A stretch of DNA of 32,056 bases from Pirellula sp. (GTDB lineage: Bacteria > Planctomycetota > Planctomycetia > Pirellulales > Pirellulaceae): contig JAIPFP010000045.1 of assembly GCA_021736575.1 (NCBI GenBank), positions 1 through 32,056 on the forward strand, given 5' to 3'. Below the pieces are notes generated by a model, which did no database searches, was not told where the DNA came from, and worked only from the letters and a program-made list of their open reading frames with translations. Positions 7,944 to 16,682 of the stretch are shown here, piece by piece. The translations under genes were made by a program, and so were the position numbers. The first letter of the stretch is position 1, and each line of letters opens with the position of its first letter.

Positions 7944-9848
7944 TTATTTCGATTTTCCGAGGACTTTTTGGAGAAAGAGTTCGATCGGACCAATGGACTT
8001 CGTGGTCGCTTGCTCGAAACTCATCCCACTGGCTAACGATCGGATAATGGCATCATATTGGGCCTTCATTTTTGCCTCAACCATGAATCGGATGACTCCA
8101 AAGCCAATGGTGGCGGAGTCCTCGTCATTCATAGTTCCTTGAAGGAACGGTTTTAGATCCTTGATTTGAGACATAGACTCGGGCAGGCGTTTGATCCAAG
8201 GCTGGACACGTGCATCGTTGATTCCGACCGAGACAGCCAGGGCTTGTCTGCCAGCTCCGTCCGCGAACCATTTGGGCACACCCTCAAAGGAACTTAACCA
8301 TAAGCTTGTAAACTGTTGCACCAATGACGTTTCATTGATCTTGTTAGCGGCTTGGTCGAACACCATTGCGACATAAACATCGAGATTATCATAACGCCAA
8401 TGGCTTGACCATTCTGGTGGCAACGAACGGCTCTCGAGCATCGTCCCGAATTCGCTGTAGTCGTAACGCTGCTTGAGTGCGAAGATGGTGATGCCGCCCT
8501 TGATCAAGGGCTCTTTGCTGTTGATTTTGAACATCTTTCGAACTTGGTTCAAGGCCGTGTGGGATTGCTTGAGCAGATCGGACACATTCTCGGCACCGAT
8601 GTCACCGATGATATGAATTTGATCGTCGTGTGCTTCGTCGGCTTCGCGTTTGGGGGCAACTAATTTCCATTTTTCACGAGCTCGCGTCATTCGCTTTTCC
8701 ATTAGCTCTTTGTGAGATGCTTTGGCGGCCCATGCTTGGCTGACGACTTGTTCTAGTTTCGCGTCTTTGCTTTTGCCATCGAAAGTCGCCCCTTCTTGGA
8801 TCCAAGTCGCGACGAGTTGGATTTGCTCGTCCGACAACGGGCTTCGTCCCATCGGCATCCTCGCCCCTTCGGTGCCACGAAGCTTCTTAATCAATAGACT
8901 CTCTTCAGGCTTTGTCGGTTTCAGTGCGACGCCGCTGTCGCCACCCTTGATCAATCCTGCGAACGCATTGAATTGCAATCCGCCCGAATTGCGTGTTCCG
9001 TTGTAATGGCAGCCGTTGCAATTCGATATTAGGAGAGGAGCAATATCGCGAGAAAAGCTAACCGTTTCCTTTCCTGTGGCAGCCGGAATAACGATTGGCT
9101 CTTTCTTCGGATCCGGCGTTGGCATGGCCGGGGACTTGCTATTGACCAACGAAGCGATCGGATCGGTTGGAGCTGGGCCGTCGAATTTGGCACCTTCCTT
9201 GATCCACTGCTTGAGTTTGGCAAAATTTTCTGGAGTTACCTTAGCTCCGTTGCGTGGCATGTCGCCTGTTTCAATGGTCTCGACAATTCGGCTGCTGGCG
9301 GGATCGCCTGGGAAGAGAACGACACCACCTTTTGAGCCTTTGATGAGTGCGTTGTACGTCGCCAGGGAAAAACCACCCCGCTCCGCCTTGATATGACATT
9401 GCCCACATTGATCGACCATCCATGGAGCAATATCGCGAGAGAAACTCAAGGCTTTGGTGTTTGCAGGGACTGTGGCTTTTGCAGGGACAGTGGAGGGAGC
9501 AGTTGGGGAAGTTTTTGGTGCGTTGCTCCTCTTTGCTTTGAGCAGTGTGTCCCAGTTGGGCAGTTCCGAGAGCTCCGCTCCTTGGACTTCTAGGAGTTCG
9601 TGAGCTTTCTCGAGCTGGGCGTGCAGCTTCTTCAGCTCCGCGAGATCCTTGACCGGTGCGTTCGCGACTAAATCGACAAACGATTTGGTACTCTTTTCGA
9701 CAATCTCAGAGGAATCGAGGACTTTGCCCGCCTTGAGTTGTTGGCCGGCGGTTTTGAGAGATTCCTTAAGGCTACCCAGGTCGTCTGCCTGGACGACCGG
9801 AGTGAGGAGCAGTACGAGAGCAATCGATCGGAAGAAGAGATTTAGCAT
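7944..9848 (-). CDS. Exported protein with two c-type cytochrome domains and a degenerate peptidase-like C-terminus
   Basis: The 634-residue protein has an N-terminal signal peptide (MLNLFFRSIALVLLLTPVVQA), a helical stretch with heptad-like Leu/Glu spacing (about 40-95), and an Ala/Pro/Thr linker (about 105-132). Two related haem domains follow, each starting SFSRDIAP and carrying CxxCH: CGQCH at 148-152 and CNGCH at 277-281, each with a downstream MPR or MPMGR segment that may supply the Met ligand. After about residue 385 the pattern changes. VPKWFADGAGRQ and a following GFGVIRFMV helix recall gluzincin-type peptidases of the DUF1570 kind, but the place where HExxH should be reads VQQFTSLWL, so zinc catalysis looks lost. 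It probably works in the periplasm or at the membrane. It lies between the kinase gene and the PQQ-propeller gene. Confidence 0.84.
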   Translation of the reverse strand: MLNLFFRSIALVLLLTPVVQADDLGSLKESLKTAGQQLKAGKVLDSSEIVEKSTKSFVDLVANAPVKDLAELKKLHAQLEKAHELLEVQGAELSELPNWDTLLKAKRSNAPKTSPTAPSTVPAKATVPANTKALSFSRDIAPWMVDQCGQCHIKAERGGFSLATYNALIKGSKGGVVLFPGDPASSRIVETIETGDMPRNGAKVTPENFAKLKQWIKEGAKFDGPAPTDPIASLVNSKSPAMPTPDPKKEPIVIPAATGKETVSFSRDIAPLLISNCNGCHYNGTRNSGGLQFNAFAGLIKGGDSGVALKPTKPEESLLIKKLRGTEGARMPMGRSPLSDEQIQLVATWIQEGATFDGKSKDAKLEQVVSQAWAAKASHKELMEKRMTRAREKWKLVAPKREADEAHDDQIHIIGDIGAENVSDLLKQSHTALNQVRKMFKINSKEPLIKGGITIFALKQRYDYSEFGTMLESRSLPPEWSSHWRYDNLDVYVAMVFDQAANKINETSLVQQFTSLWLSSFEGVPKWFADGAGRQALAVSVGINDARVQPWIKRLPESMSQIKDLKPFLQGTMNDEDSATIGFGVIRFMVEAKMKAQYDAIIRSLASGMSFEQATTKSIGPIELFLQKVLGKSK

Positions 9849-9966
9849 AGTATTCGGTCAAAGCTAAGATTTGCATGTGTCCAAGGCAGGCGGGGTTCCG
9901 CGTGAAATGTCGCCCTAGTACTTACACGGTTAGAGATAAAGGAGCATGGATGAAGTACTCAGTCGC

Positions 9967-11535
9967 CTACCGATTTGCCATCATCGCTAGAACGATGCCT
10001 GCGATCAACAAGATTACGATGACTCCAGCTCCGGCTAGCATCCAGATTCTTGGGTTTTTCTTTTTCCGCTGGTTCGCATTTGCAGATTTTACTGCTTCCA
10101 GATTGCTCTTGGGCTTGTCGAGCGGTTGGCCAAGGGATTTTACGAGAGGAGATTTCGGTTGCACGTTTCCTTGTTGAGGGTTGGTGATGGGAGACGTCGC
10201 CTTGGCAATCGCTTGACTCTTTGACGTCTTTGCGTTGGGCACGTTGGTGTCATGCACAAGATCGATCTTGCTATCGACGGTCGACGCATCCCCTTTCGCG
10301 ATCGCTCGGAGTACGCCGCTATCCGAAGCGGACAGACTAACCACTGCGCTGCCCAGGCCGATTTTGCCAACTTTCGTTCCAGTTCCTCGATTCGTGACCG
10401 TATCGACGTTGGTTTGGGCCTTGTTTCTGCCTTCAAGAATGTCGGAAACAGAAAGATTGTTGTCCTTGGTTTTGGCTGGATTGTCCTTGGTCTCGTTTCG
10501 ATACTTGACCAGCCAAGCCTCCAGCACTTCCGCAACTTGGAGGCAGGATGCGTAGCGGTATCTAGGATCCTTTTGCATCATCTTGACGCAAACGCCATCC
10601 AATTCTCCCGGACAATCTGGGCGATCTTTTCGCACATCGGGAGGCATCGAATTCTGATGTTTGATGATACGGCTGGCGATACTTCCATCGGGGAAGGGCG
10701 GATGGCCCGTCAGCAAAAAGTAGAGCGTGCATCCAAGACCGTACATGTCGGCGCGACTATCGATTTTGTGGCTATTGATGGCTTGTTCAGGAGGAAGGTA
10801 ATCGGCTGTGCCGAGGACCTTGTCGTTGTACTCCATTGTGAGGGAAGCATCTGATTCCTCTGTAAACAGAGCGAGTCCTAGGTCCAAGACTTTCACGACA
10901 CCATCTTTATTGACAAGCAGATTGGCAGGTTTGACATCGCGGTGGATCAGTCCTGCCTCGTGGGCATGGTGAAGACCGCGAGCCGCTTGTGCGATGTAAT
11001 CGGCAGCTACAGCGTAGGGGAGCGGTCCGTGTTTGCGAACAAGGTTTTGCATGTCCGCACCCTCGACATATTCCATGACGAGGTAGTGTGTATCCTTTTC
11101 GTTGTTGATGTCGTAGGCCCGAACGATGTTGATGTGGTTCAACGACGCAATGGCCTTGGCTTCGCGTTGGAATCGTTCCAAGTAGCTGTTGTTGCCAAGC
11201 TTGGACTTGGGTAGCACTTTGATCGCTCGTTGATGCTTCATCAGCATATGTTCGGCGAGGTAGACGCTGCTCATCCCTCCTGAGCCGAGATGTCCCAAGA
11301 GTTTGTGGCCACCAAGAAAAAACCCTTTGTACTTACCCTGCAAAAACTTTTCGCACTGCCATCGCGTCACGATTCCTGCGTCTTCAAGGGCTTTGCAGAC
11401 AACGACTGGATCTTCGGGAAGAACTCCCTCGTTTTTGGATCGAATCACTTCCAGCTGGGCCTCTAAGATAGCTGGATCAACGAGTTTGCTCTTTTCGATT
11501 ATCTCGAATATGCGATCTGAGGTGATTTGCGTCAT
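9967..11535 (-). CDS. Hanks-type serine/threonine protein kinase with C-terminal membrane anchor
   Basis: The 522-residue protein has a short N-terminal region (1-75) found in many planctomycete kinases, then a full kinase domain (about 76-345). Seen directly are the glycine loop GHLGSGGMSSVYLAEH (81-96), the ATP-binding Lys106 in AIKVL, the catalytic HRDVKPANLL with Asp200, a DLG in place of DFG at 218-220, and GTADYLPPEQ in the activation segment (242-251). A low-complexity linker follows, then one transmembrane helix at the very C-terminus (about 496-519) ending in a few residues. The kinase domain is therefore cytoplasmic and no sensor domain remains outside. It is the first gene of a same-strand run with the cytochrome, PQQ-propeller and prpD genes, 118 bases before the next. 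Confidence 0.95.
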   Translation of the reverse strand: MTQITSDRIFEIIEKSKLVDPAILEAQLEVIRSKNEGVLPEDPVVVCKALEDAGIVTRWQCEKFLQGKYKGFFLGGHKLLGHLGSGGMSSVYLAEHMLMKHQRAIKVLPKSKLGNNSYLERFQREAKAIASLNHINIVRAYDINNEKDTHYLVMEYVEGADMQNLVRKHGPLPYAVAADYIAQAARGLHHAHEAGLIHRDVKPANLLVNKDGVVKVLDLGLALFTEESDASLTMEYNDKVLGTADYLPPEQAINSHKIDSRADMYGLGCTLYFLLTGHPPFPDGSIASRIIKHQNSMPPDVRKDRPDCPGELDGVCVKMMQKDPRYRYASCLQVAEVLEAWLVKYRNETKDNPAKTKDNNLSVSDILEGRNKAQTNVDTVTNRGTGTKVGKIGLGSAVVSLSASDSGVLRAIAKGDASTVDSKIDLVHDTNVPNAKTSKSQAIAKATSPITNPQQGNVQPKSPLVKSLGQPLDKPKSNLEAVKSANANQRKKKNPRIWMLAGAGVIVILLIAGIVLAMMANR

Positions 11536-11828
11536 GCCAACTTGTTCCTCGAAAGACTACCGATTTTGCTGGTTGGGGTCACTCGATTCAACGGATTCTA
11601 AACGAGTTGCGTGCGTCAATGCACATTTCTTTCGTAAGCCATATCAACGACTCGACAGATCTCGATATTCCTTAGTGTACTGGAATATTTTCCTAAGAAT
11701 ACGGACCCATCGGCGAAGAAATTGTGTTTTCTGACGTTTTTCGTTGCCCCTCGCAGCAATTCGTTGATTCGCTAAACTGTTCAAGTCACTTCCAGCCGCA
11801 TCCATCCGCACCTTAGGAACCTTAAGGC
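11536..11828. promoter_or_regulatory. Divergent intergenic region between kinase and xylA
   Basis: This 293-base gap separates the divergent kinase and xylA genes and should hold both promoters. An imperfect inverted repeat, CCTTAG..CTAAGAA, is visible around 11671-11698. The xylA start is preceded by TTAGGAACCTTAAGG. No xylose-type operator could be recognised. Confidence 0.3.
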
Positions 11829-13139
11829 ATGAGCTACTTTCCTGAAATCCGCACGATTCAATACGAAGGCCCTCAAAGCCGAAATCCCTTGGCGTTTCGT
11901 TGGTACAACCCTTCGGAACTCATCGAGGGCAAGTCGATGAAGGATCACTTGCGATTCAGTATTGTTTATTGGCACACCATGCGAGGGACTGGCTCCGATC
12001 CGTTCGGACCGGGAACGGCAATTCGCCCCTGGGATGACGGTAGTAATTCCGTCGAAAACGCACTTAGACGAGTGGAAGTCGCGTTCGAAATTTTTCAAAA
12101 ACTGGACGCTCCTTACTACGCATTTCATGACAGAGATGTTTCTCCCGAGGGCGGTTCGTTGCGTGAAACAAACGCGATCTTCGACCGAATCTCCAGCTCC
12201 CTCAAGGAGCACCAAGACAAAACCGGCGTCAAACTTCTGTGGGGTACGGCCAACATGTTCAGCCACCCACGGTTTATGCATGGGGCGGCAACTACTTGCA
12301 ATGCAGACGTTTTTGCATTCGCCGCAGCTCAAGTCAAAAAGTGCTTGGAAGTCACCCAAATGCTCGGTGGTGAGAACTATGTATTTTGGGGGGGCAGGGA
12401 AGGATATCAGTGCCTCTACAATACCGACATGAAGCGAGAACTTGACCACTTGGCAAAGTTTTTTCATATGGCTGTCGACTACGCCAAGAAGATCGGTTTC
12501 CAAGGTCCATTCCTGATCGAGCCAAAACCCAAGGAGCCAACGAAACACCAATACGATAGCGACGCGGCTGCGTGCTTGAATTTCCTCCGATCCTACGATT
12601 TGATGCCTTACTTCAAACTCAACTTGGAGACCAATCACGCAACGCTTGCCGGTCATACGATGATGCACGAACTGGACTATGCGGGCATGCAAGGTGCGCT
12701 CGGTTCGATCGACGCCAATACTGGAGACTTGCTATTGGGCTGGGACACAGATCAGTTCCCGACCGACTACTACCTAACAGCCCAATGCATGCTCGCAATT
12801 CTGAAGCACGGTGGACTTAAGACCGGTGGAGTCAACTTCGATGCCAAAGTCCGACGTGAAAGTTTCGAGCCCATCGATCTGTTTCATGCGCACGTTGGGG
12901 GAATGGATGCTTTCGCCCGTGGGTTGCGAATCGCAGCCGATATCCGGCGCGAAGGTGTTATCGATCAGTTCGTTAAGAGCCGATACCGAAGCTGGGATAG
13001 TGGTATCGGTGCTGAAATCGAAGCAGGCAAGCAGAACTTTGATAGCTTAGAAGCGTACATGCTGGAGAAGGGCGAGGCCAACGCCAACGAGAGCGGCCGA
13101 CAAGAGATGCTCGAGAATATCTTCAATCGCTATATTTAG
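11829..13139 (+). CDS. xylA: Xylose isomerase
   Basis: XylA interconverts D-xylose and D-xylulose (also glucose and fructose) using two divalent metal ions, in the cytoplasm. The 436-residue length fits the larger (class II) enzymes. Family hallmarks are all present: the proton-relay YAFHDRD (His100, Asp101, Asp103), [27 protein letters not shown], the metal-binding [31 protein letters not shown] and [10 protein letters not shown], ending [17 protein letters not shown] lies 3 bases ahead of the ATG. No xylulokinase or transporter gene is nearby, so it may serve general sugar isomerisation. A strong hairpin plus T run follows the gene. Confidence 0.97.
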   Translation: MSYFPEIRTIQYEGPQSRNPLAFRWYNPSELIEGKSMKDHLRFSIVYWHTMRGTGSDPFGPGTAIRPWDDGSNSVENALRRVEVAFEIFQKLDAPYYAFHDRDVSPEGGSLRETNAIFDRISSSLKEHQDKTGVKLLWGTANMFSHPRFMHGAATTCNADVFAFAAAQVKKCLEVTQMLGGENYVFWGGREGYQCLYNTDMKRELDHLAKFFHMAVDYAKKIGFQGPFLIEPKPKEPTKHQYDSDAAACLNFLRSYDLMPYFKLNLETNHATLAGHTMMHELDYAGMQGALGSIDANTGDLLLGWDTDQFPTDYYLTAQCMLAILKHGGLKTGGVNFDAKVRRESFEPIDLFHAHVGGMDAFARGLRIAADIRREGVIDQFVKSRYRSWDSGIGAEIEAGKQNFDSLEAYMLEKGEANANESGRQEMLENIFNRYI

Positions 13140-13146
13140 TTGGACT

Positions 13147-13199
13147 GTCTCAAGTAGGGGATTGAGACCCGTAGCACAGGCTGCTAGCCTGTGCTTTTT
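13147..13199 (+). terminator. Terminator region downstream of xylA
   Basis: Two hairpins follow the xylA stop codon. The first is GTCTCAA (13147-13153) with TTGAGAC (13162-13168). The second is AGCACAGGCT (13173-13182) with AGCCTGTGCT (13186-13195), a 10-bp perfect stem on a 3-base loop. Its last base begins a five-T tract (13195-13199), a textbook Rho-independent terminator. The second hairpin is also the left half of the repeat element that follows. Confidence 0.8.
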
Positions 13200-13229
13200 C
13201 GACTATTACAGGCTGGCAGCCTGTGCTAC
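13171..13229. repeat. Palindromic repeat, CACAGGCTG type, copy 1
   Basis: A 13-bp perfect inverted repeat, GTAGCACAGGCTG (13171-13183) and CAGCCTGTGCTAC (13217-13229), whose arms are each part of a smaller palindrome. A second copy of the same layout is at 17205-17263 after rnpB. Here the left half doubles as the xylA terminator. Confidence 0.8.
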
Positions 13230-13296
13230 GAGGTAGTTATACGTGGTAGTTATTGGTCTGCCGATCGCCCAACCCCGGCCCTTCTTTGGATGACAT

Positions 13297-14499
13297 ATGC
13301 CTGACCATGCGTTGGAACTGACTGAATTGCTAGCGAACGCAGCGGCGAACAAGGCCTTGGTCAAGGCAACCTTCAGCAGCCCCAGATCGCCTGAGTCGTT
13401 ATTTCTGCGAGTTGCCGTACGCCCCATCGAGGTGCGTGGCGGATCCATGCTGCAGTTCACGTCCCAGACGGCAACGCAAGAATTCCACAAAAACCTGAGT
13501 CTCGATGAGGCTGCAAACGAGCTGGTTCGTTTAGCAACCAAGGATTTTAAGAACTCCCATTTCACGACAGATTCAGCGTCATTTGAGGCACGTTTTTCCA
13601 AGAAGGGTAAGTGCTTTCTTAGCAAAAAACCTAACGCGACCACAACTTTATCCTTCCCACTTGAACAACCCCACAATCAACTGCGCAACCATTTGATTCC
13701 AGAGGGTACTCCGTGCCCGTTCTTGGTAGAAACTGGCATCATGTCCAAAACGGGAATCGTGCTCGCAAGCCACTCTCGCAAATTTCGGCAGATCAATCGT
13801 TTCCTCGAGTTTATTCATGATATCGCCGAGTCGCTCCCCTCAGACCGCACGATCCGCGTGATTGACTTTGGGTGTGGCAAAAGCTACTTGACCTTCGCAA
13901 CACACTATTTGCTGACAACCATTCTTAAACGCGATGTTGAAATAATTGGCCTAGATCGGCGTGAAGACGTTGTCAAAACCTGCTCAGCGATTGTCGAAAG
14001 GCTTGGCATACAGAATTTGCGATTCACCGTTGGCGACATTGCCAGCTATGTCTCGAACGCGAATGTAGACATGGTCATCTCGTTGCATGCGTGCGACACA
14101 GCGACCGACGAAGCGATCGCACAAGCGATTCGATGGCAAAGCAAAGCCATTCTAGCGGTTCCTTGCTGCCAGCATGAACTGAACAGTCATCTGTCGGCGT
14201 CCGCACTTGCGCCATTGACATCGTTTGGGATTTCGAAAGAGAGATTCGCATCTCTAGCGACCGATTCCATGAGAGCTGCGTTGTTAAACGCGGTCGGATA
14301 TCAGACACAACTCCTTGAGTTTATCGAAACCGAACATACGCCCAAGAATTTGCTCATTCGCAGTGTTCGAAATCAGGAATGCCCAGCGACGGATGCGAAG
14401 ACTCGAAGCCGTTCTGACGTTGGCACATTGCGAGCATTGCTTGGCATCCCACCTCTGACGCTCGAACGAAAGCTCGTCGAGCTTGGAATTCTAAACTAG
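13297..14499 (+). CDS. SAM-dependent methyltransferase, Methyltransf_32 (METTL25-like) family
   Basis: The 400-residue protein has an N-terminal domain of unknown role (1-140) and a Rossmann-type methyltransferase domain. The SAM-binding motif is IDFGCGKSYLTF (residues 189-200), followed by an acidic loop in IIGLDRRED and VDMVISLHACDTATDEAI, then AVPCCQHELN, all characteristic of the Methyltransf_32 group. The bacterial substrate is not established; RNA is a guess based on relatives. It ends in a short basic and hydrophobic tail LERKLVELGILN. The ATG follows a GGATGAC element. Its stop codon overlaps the stop codon of the convergent NUDIX gene in a shared CTAG. Confidence 0.85.
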   Translation: MPDHALELTELLANAAANKALVKATFSSPRSPESLFLRVAVRPIEVRGGSMLQFTSQTATQEFHKNLSLDEAANELVRLATKDFKNSHFTTDSASFEARFSKKGKCFLSKKPNATTTLSFPLEQPHNQLRNHLIPEGTPCPFLVETGIMSKTGIVLASHSRKFRQINRFLEFIHDIAESLPSDRTIRVIDFGCGKSYLTFATHYLLTTILKRDVEIIGLDRREDVVKTCSAIVERLGIQNLRFTVGDIASYVSNANVDMVISLHACDTATDEAIAQAIRWQSKAILAVPCCQHELNSHLSASALAPLTSFGISKERFASLATDSMRAALLNAVGYQTQLLEFIETEHTPKNLLIRSVRNQECPATDAKTRSRSDVGTLRALLGIPPLTLERKLVELGILN

Positions 14500-15017
14500 G
14501 CGTGATTGCGATAACGCATGTACCAAAGCAAGGCGACCAAAGTCTTCGCATCGATGATCTTTTTGTCACGCATTAAGCTATCGATTTCTGCCCACGACAG
14601 GATCGTATTCTCGATTTGTTCGCCAGGTTCGCGCGCGGTTTGTACCATGGTTAAACCTTCGGCCGCATAGAAATGCATCTTTTCATCAAGAATGCCAGGC
14701 GACATGACAAAAGTATGGATGTGCGTCAGAGTACTTGCCAGGTAGCCGGTCTCCTCTCGTAATTCCGCATGCGCCGTTTCAAGAGGAGTGAGCGACTTAT
14801 CAAGAGTCCCTGCCGGCAACTCAAGATGCCATCGATCGATCGCAACGCGATATGTTTGAATCAAACATACATGATTCGCATCCACAAGCGGTAGGATCAC
14901 CACAGCGCCTGGGTGCCGAACGATGTTTCGAATCAAACGTGAACCGTCCGATAGCACTTCCTCCACTTCTTCGACTGCAAAACGTTTGGCTTGAAAGAGC
15001 TTTTTCGCAGTTCGCAT
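14496..15017 (-). CDS. NUDIX hydrolase, probable ADP-ribose/nucleoside-diphosphate-sugar pyrophosphatase
   Basis: The ATG at 15015-15017 (MRTAKKLFQAKRF) was chosen because it lies one base after the rimI stop codon (TAA-C-ATG), which suggests translational coupling; a start at 15050 would overlap rimI by 32 bases. The 173-residue product has the LELPAG lead-in typical of ADP-ribose pyrophosphatases and a NUDIX box from GTLDKS to AELREETGY. The metal-binding Glu residues of the EExG part are present, but the canonical first Glu and the Arg before it are Leu and Ala. VMSPGILDEKMHFY after the box fits the ADPRase subgroup. The likely role is clearing ADP-ribose or similar nucleotide sugars in the cytoplasm. 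Confidence 0.88.
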   Translation of the reverse strand: MRTAKKLFQAKRFAVEEVEEVLSDGSRLIRNIVRHPGAVVILPLVDANHVCLIQTYRVAIDRWHLELPAGTLDKSLTPLETAHAELREETGYLASTLTHIHTFVMSPGILDEKMHFYAAEGLTMVQTAREPGEQIENTILSWAEIDSLMRDKKIIDAKTLVALLWYMRYRNHA

Positions 15018-15018
15018 G

Positions 15019-15531
15019 TTAGCCAGCAAACCGCTTGTTCGATTCAACACCCAGGGTTTCTTCTGCAGTTTGACGAAACTGCATGAGGAATGCGTCCTCA
15101 GGGGTATCCTCGTAGAAGTCTTTCAGTACGCCAGTGGCTCGAAATCCGAGCTGGCGGAAAAATAACTGTGCGGACAAGTTTGTCTCACGTACTTCAAGAA
15201 CGATTCGATTGCGCCGCTGATAAGCGAGCTTGGACACGAGCTTTTCCGTCATGGCTTTGCCAACCCCTTCCCGACGAAACTCCGGGTGCACAGCGAACGA
15301 CAAAATGTGAATTCGGGTTTTGTGTAATTCATAAATCATGAACCCAACAACTTCCTCGTTTCGCTCGGCGACCATTCCGATGCAATCGCGTTGACGAAGA
15401 CATCGGATGAACTCTTCCTCAGTCCAGGGGAATTCGAAACTGTTTGATTCGATAGCTAGCACTGACGGCATATCACGACGAATCATCCAGCGAATGTGAA
15501 CGCAAGACTTATCTGATTCGATCCTTGGCAT
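15019..15531 (-). CDS. rimI: Ribosomal protein S18-alanine N-acetyltransferase (GNAT family)
   Basis: A GNAT acetyltransferase that uses acetyl-CoA to modify an N-terminal amine; RimI acts on ribosomal protein S18. The start at 15529-15531 (MPRIESDKSCVHIRWM) is preceded by GGAAGGA at good spacing; the frame continues to 15687 but the extra 52 codons lack family likeness. Visible motifs are ESNSFEFPWTEEEF near the N-terminus (the typical PWT segment), ILSFAVHPEFRREGVGKAM with the R-x-x-G-x-G acetyl-CoA loop, and NLSAQLFFRQLGFRATGVLKDFY ending DAFLMQ. The 170-residue length is close to RimI. The gene precedes the NUDIX gene by one base. Exact substrate assignment is by similarity. Confidence 0.87.
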   Translation of the reverse strand: MPRIESDKSCVHIRWMIRRDMPSVLAIESNSFEFPWTEEEFIRCLRQRDCIGMVAERNEEVVGFMIYELHKTRIHILSFAVHPEFRREGVGKAMTEKLVSKLAYQRRNRIVLEVRETNLSAQLFFRQLGFRATGVLKDFYEDTPEDAFLMQFRQTAEETLGVESNKRFAG

Positions 15532-15989
15532 TAGACAAATTCCTTCCGAGAACTTTCGCGATGATGGAAAGCGGCTACCCACGCGTTCTTCCTTGAACGG
15601 GAGAATCGAACGATACCAAAGTGGCGAACCAGAACCAAGATGAGTTTCGAACACAACGATTTTGCGAATAATCCCAAACATCCCCACCCTAGACAGTTAG
15701 TATTTGAGAATGCACAGGCTGCCCAAAAAGCAAGCACACTCCGCAACACCCCTCTTTGGTGGTAATGCCTGCATTTTAAGCAATGCTATCTATTCGATCT
15801 TAAGTCCTTGCTGGCATTTGGTTTGCATCGATGGTATTGACAGCTATCGGAACGTTGATGTGCTTCGGCTGCGGCTTCGCGGTCCAGACGAGCGATGACT
15901 TCCTTCGTGACGGGTGCAGGCGAAGAAGGTTTTGGACGACTGCAGCCGTTCCCCCCAAAACGCATTTCGCAAGGATTAGGTATCTCAGG
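15532..15989. other. Intergenic region between rimI and the RHH gene
   Basis: These 458 bases separate divergent genes. A plus-strand frame is open from 15831 into the RHH gene, but its first 53 codons (Cys/Arg-rich) have no protein-like pattern. Minus-strand frames here are equally unconvincing. No RNA gene or strong hairpin was recognised. Confidence 0.35.
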
Positions 15990-16682
15990 ATGAATTTCGA
16001 CAGCAACACACCAGACCACAACGCCTCCGCAAACGAATGGCTCGCGCCCGCCGAGCCAAAGACAGCCCCCCCAAAGCCAGTTTCGTCGCGACTTCGGGAA
16101 AAAGCCGCTGACGAAGCCGGCGAGAAGCTGGCTGCCGAAATGAAGGTTTTCAATCAAGTGGCAACGGAGCTTAAAGCCAAGCGGAACGCGGACCTGCCTA
16201 TCGCGTTACGCCGAAAACTCGTCGTGGAGACCGCGACCGAACTTTTCGGCCTTGCTCCAACGTGGACTGCTTTTTATCGGGAAACGCTGGGAGGAGATGG
16301 AGTAGCGAGAGCCCTGTTTGCTGACGTCGCCGAAGCCAGGGAGTACGAATGCAGTGATGAGCATAACAAGGTGCTCGAAATGTTAACTGTTTTGCGATCG
16401 CGCGATCTTCCCGAAAACGACCCCCACGAACCGCAGCGAATGATTACCGTTCGCATCCCAAAAAGCCTTCATGATGCAATTTGCGACGAAGCCAACAACT
16501 TATCCGTAAGCGTAAACAAGCTCTGCATCTCCAGAATGCTTCAAAAAGTTGATCCAGCGATGATTCCTTCCTCGACTCAAAAGCGACGAGGCAGGCGTCC
16601 AGGCGCGGCTCCCGTCGAGGCTCGCGTTGCCGTAGACGAAACCGCAACCCCGCAAACCAATGCGGATGGAGTCGATGGGTAA
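15990..16682 (+). CDS. Ribbon-helix-helix domain protein with basic tail
   Basis: The 230-residue product starts at MNFDSNTPDHNAS, just after AGGATTAGG. Residues 30-120 are charged and helical (Ala/Glu/Lys-rich). Residues 150-186, RMITVRIPKSLHDAICDEA followed by NNLSVSVNKLCISRML, read like a CopG/Arc-type ribbon-helix-helix: one beta strand with alternating polar residues, then two helices. A basic patch KRRGRRPG (198-205) resembles an AT-hook and precedes an acidic tail. RHH proteins usually bind DNA as dimers and often repress their own genes, sometimes as antitoxins. No toxin gene is adjacent; rnpB lies just downstream. Function is therefore inferred as DNA binding only. Confidence 0.7.
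   Translation: MNFDSNTPDHNASANEWLAPAEPKTAPPKPVSSRLREKAADEAGEKLAAEMKVFNQVATELKAKRNADLPIALRRKLVVETATELFGLAPTWTAFYRETLGGDGVARALFADVAEAREYECSDEHNKVLEMLTVLRSRDLPENDPHEPQRMITVRIPKSLHDAICDEANNLSVSVNKLCISRMLQKVDPAMIPSSTQKRRGRRPGAAPVEARVAVDETATPQTNADGVDG

Noticed and set aside
10252..10854. A 200-codon plus-strand frame
   Set aside because: Antisense to the Ser/Thr kinase gene; no recognisable protein features.
11781..12692. A 303-codon open frame on the minus strand
   Set aside because: It lies entirely antisense to xylA, whose motifs are unmistakable, and its translation has no family character; codon bias of xylA leaves that frame open.
15831..15989. N-terminal extension of the RHH protein with a lipoprotein-like MCFGCG segment
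   Set aside because: No ribosome binding site, and the segment after it is Arg-rich and unlike a mature lipoprotein; the ATG at 15990 with AGGATTAGG is better.
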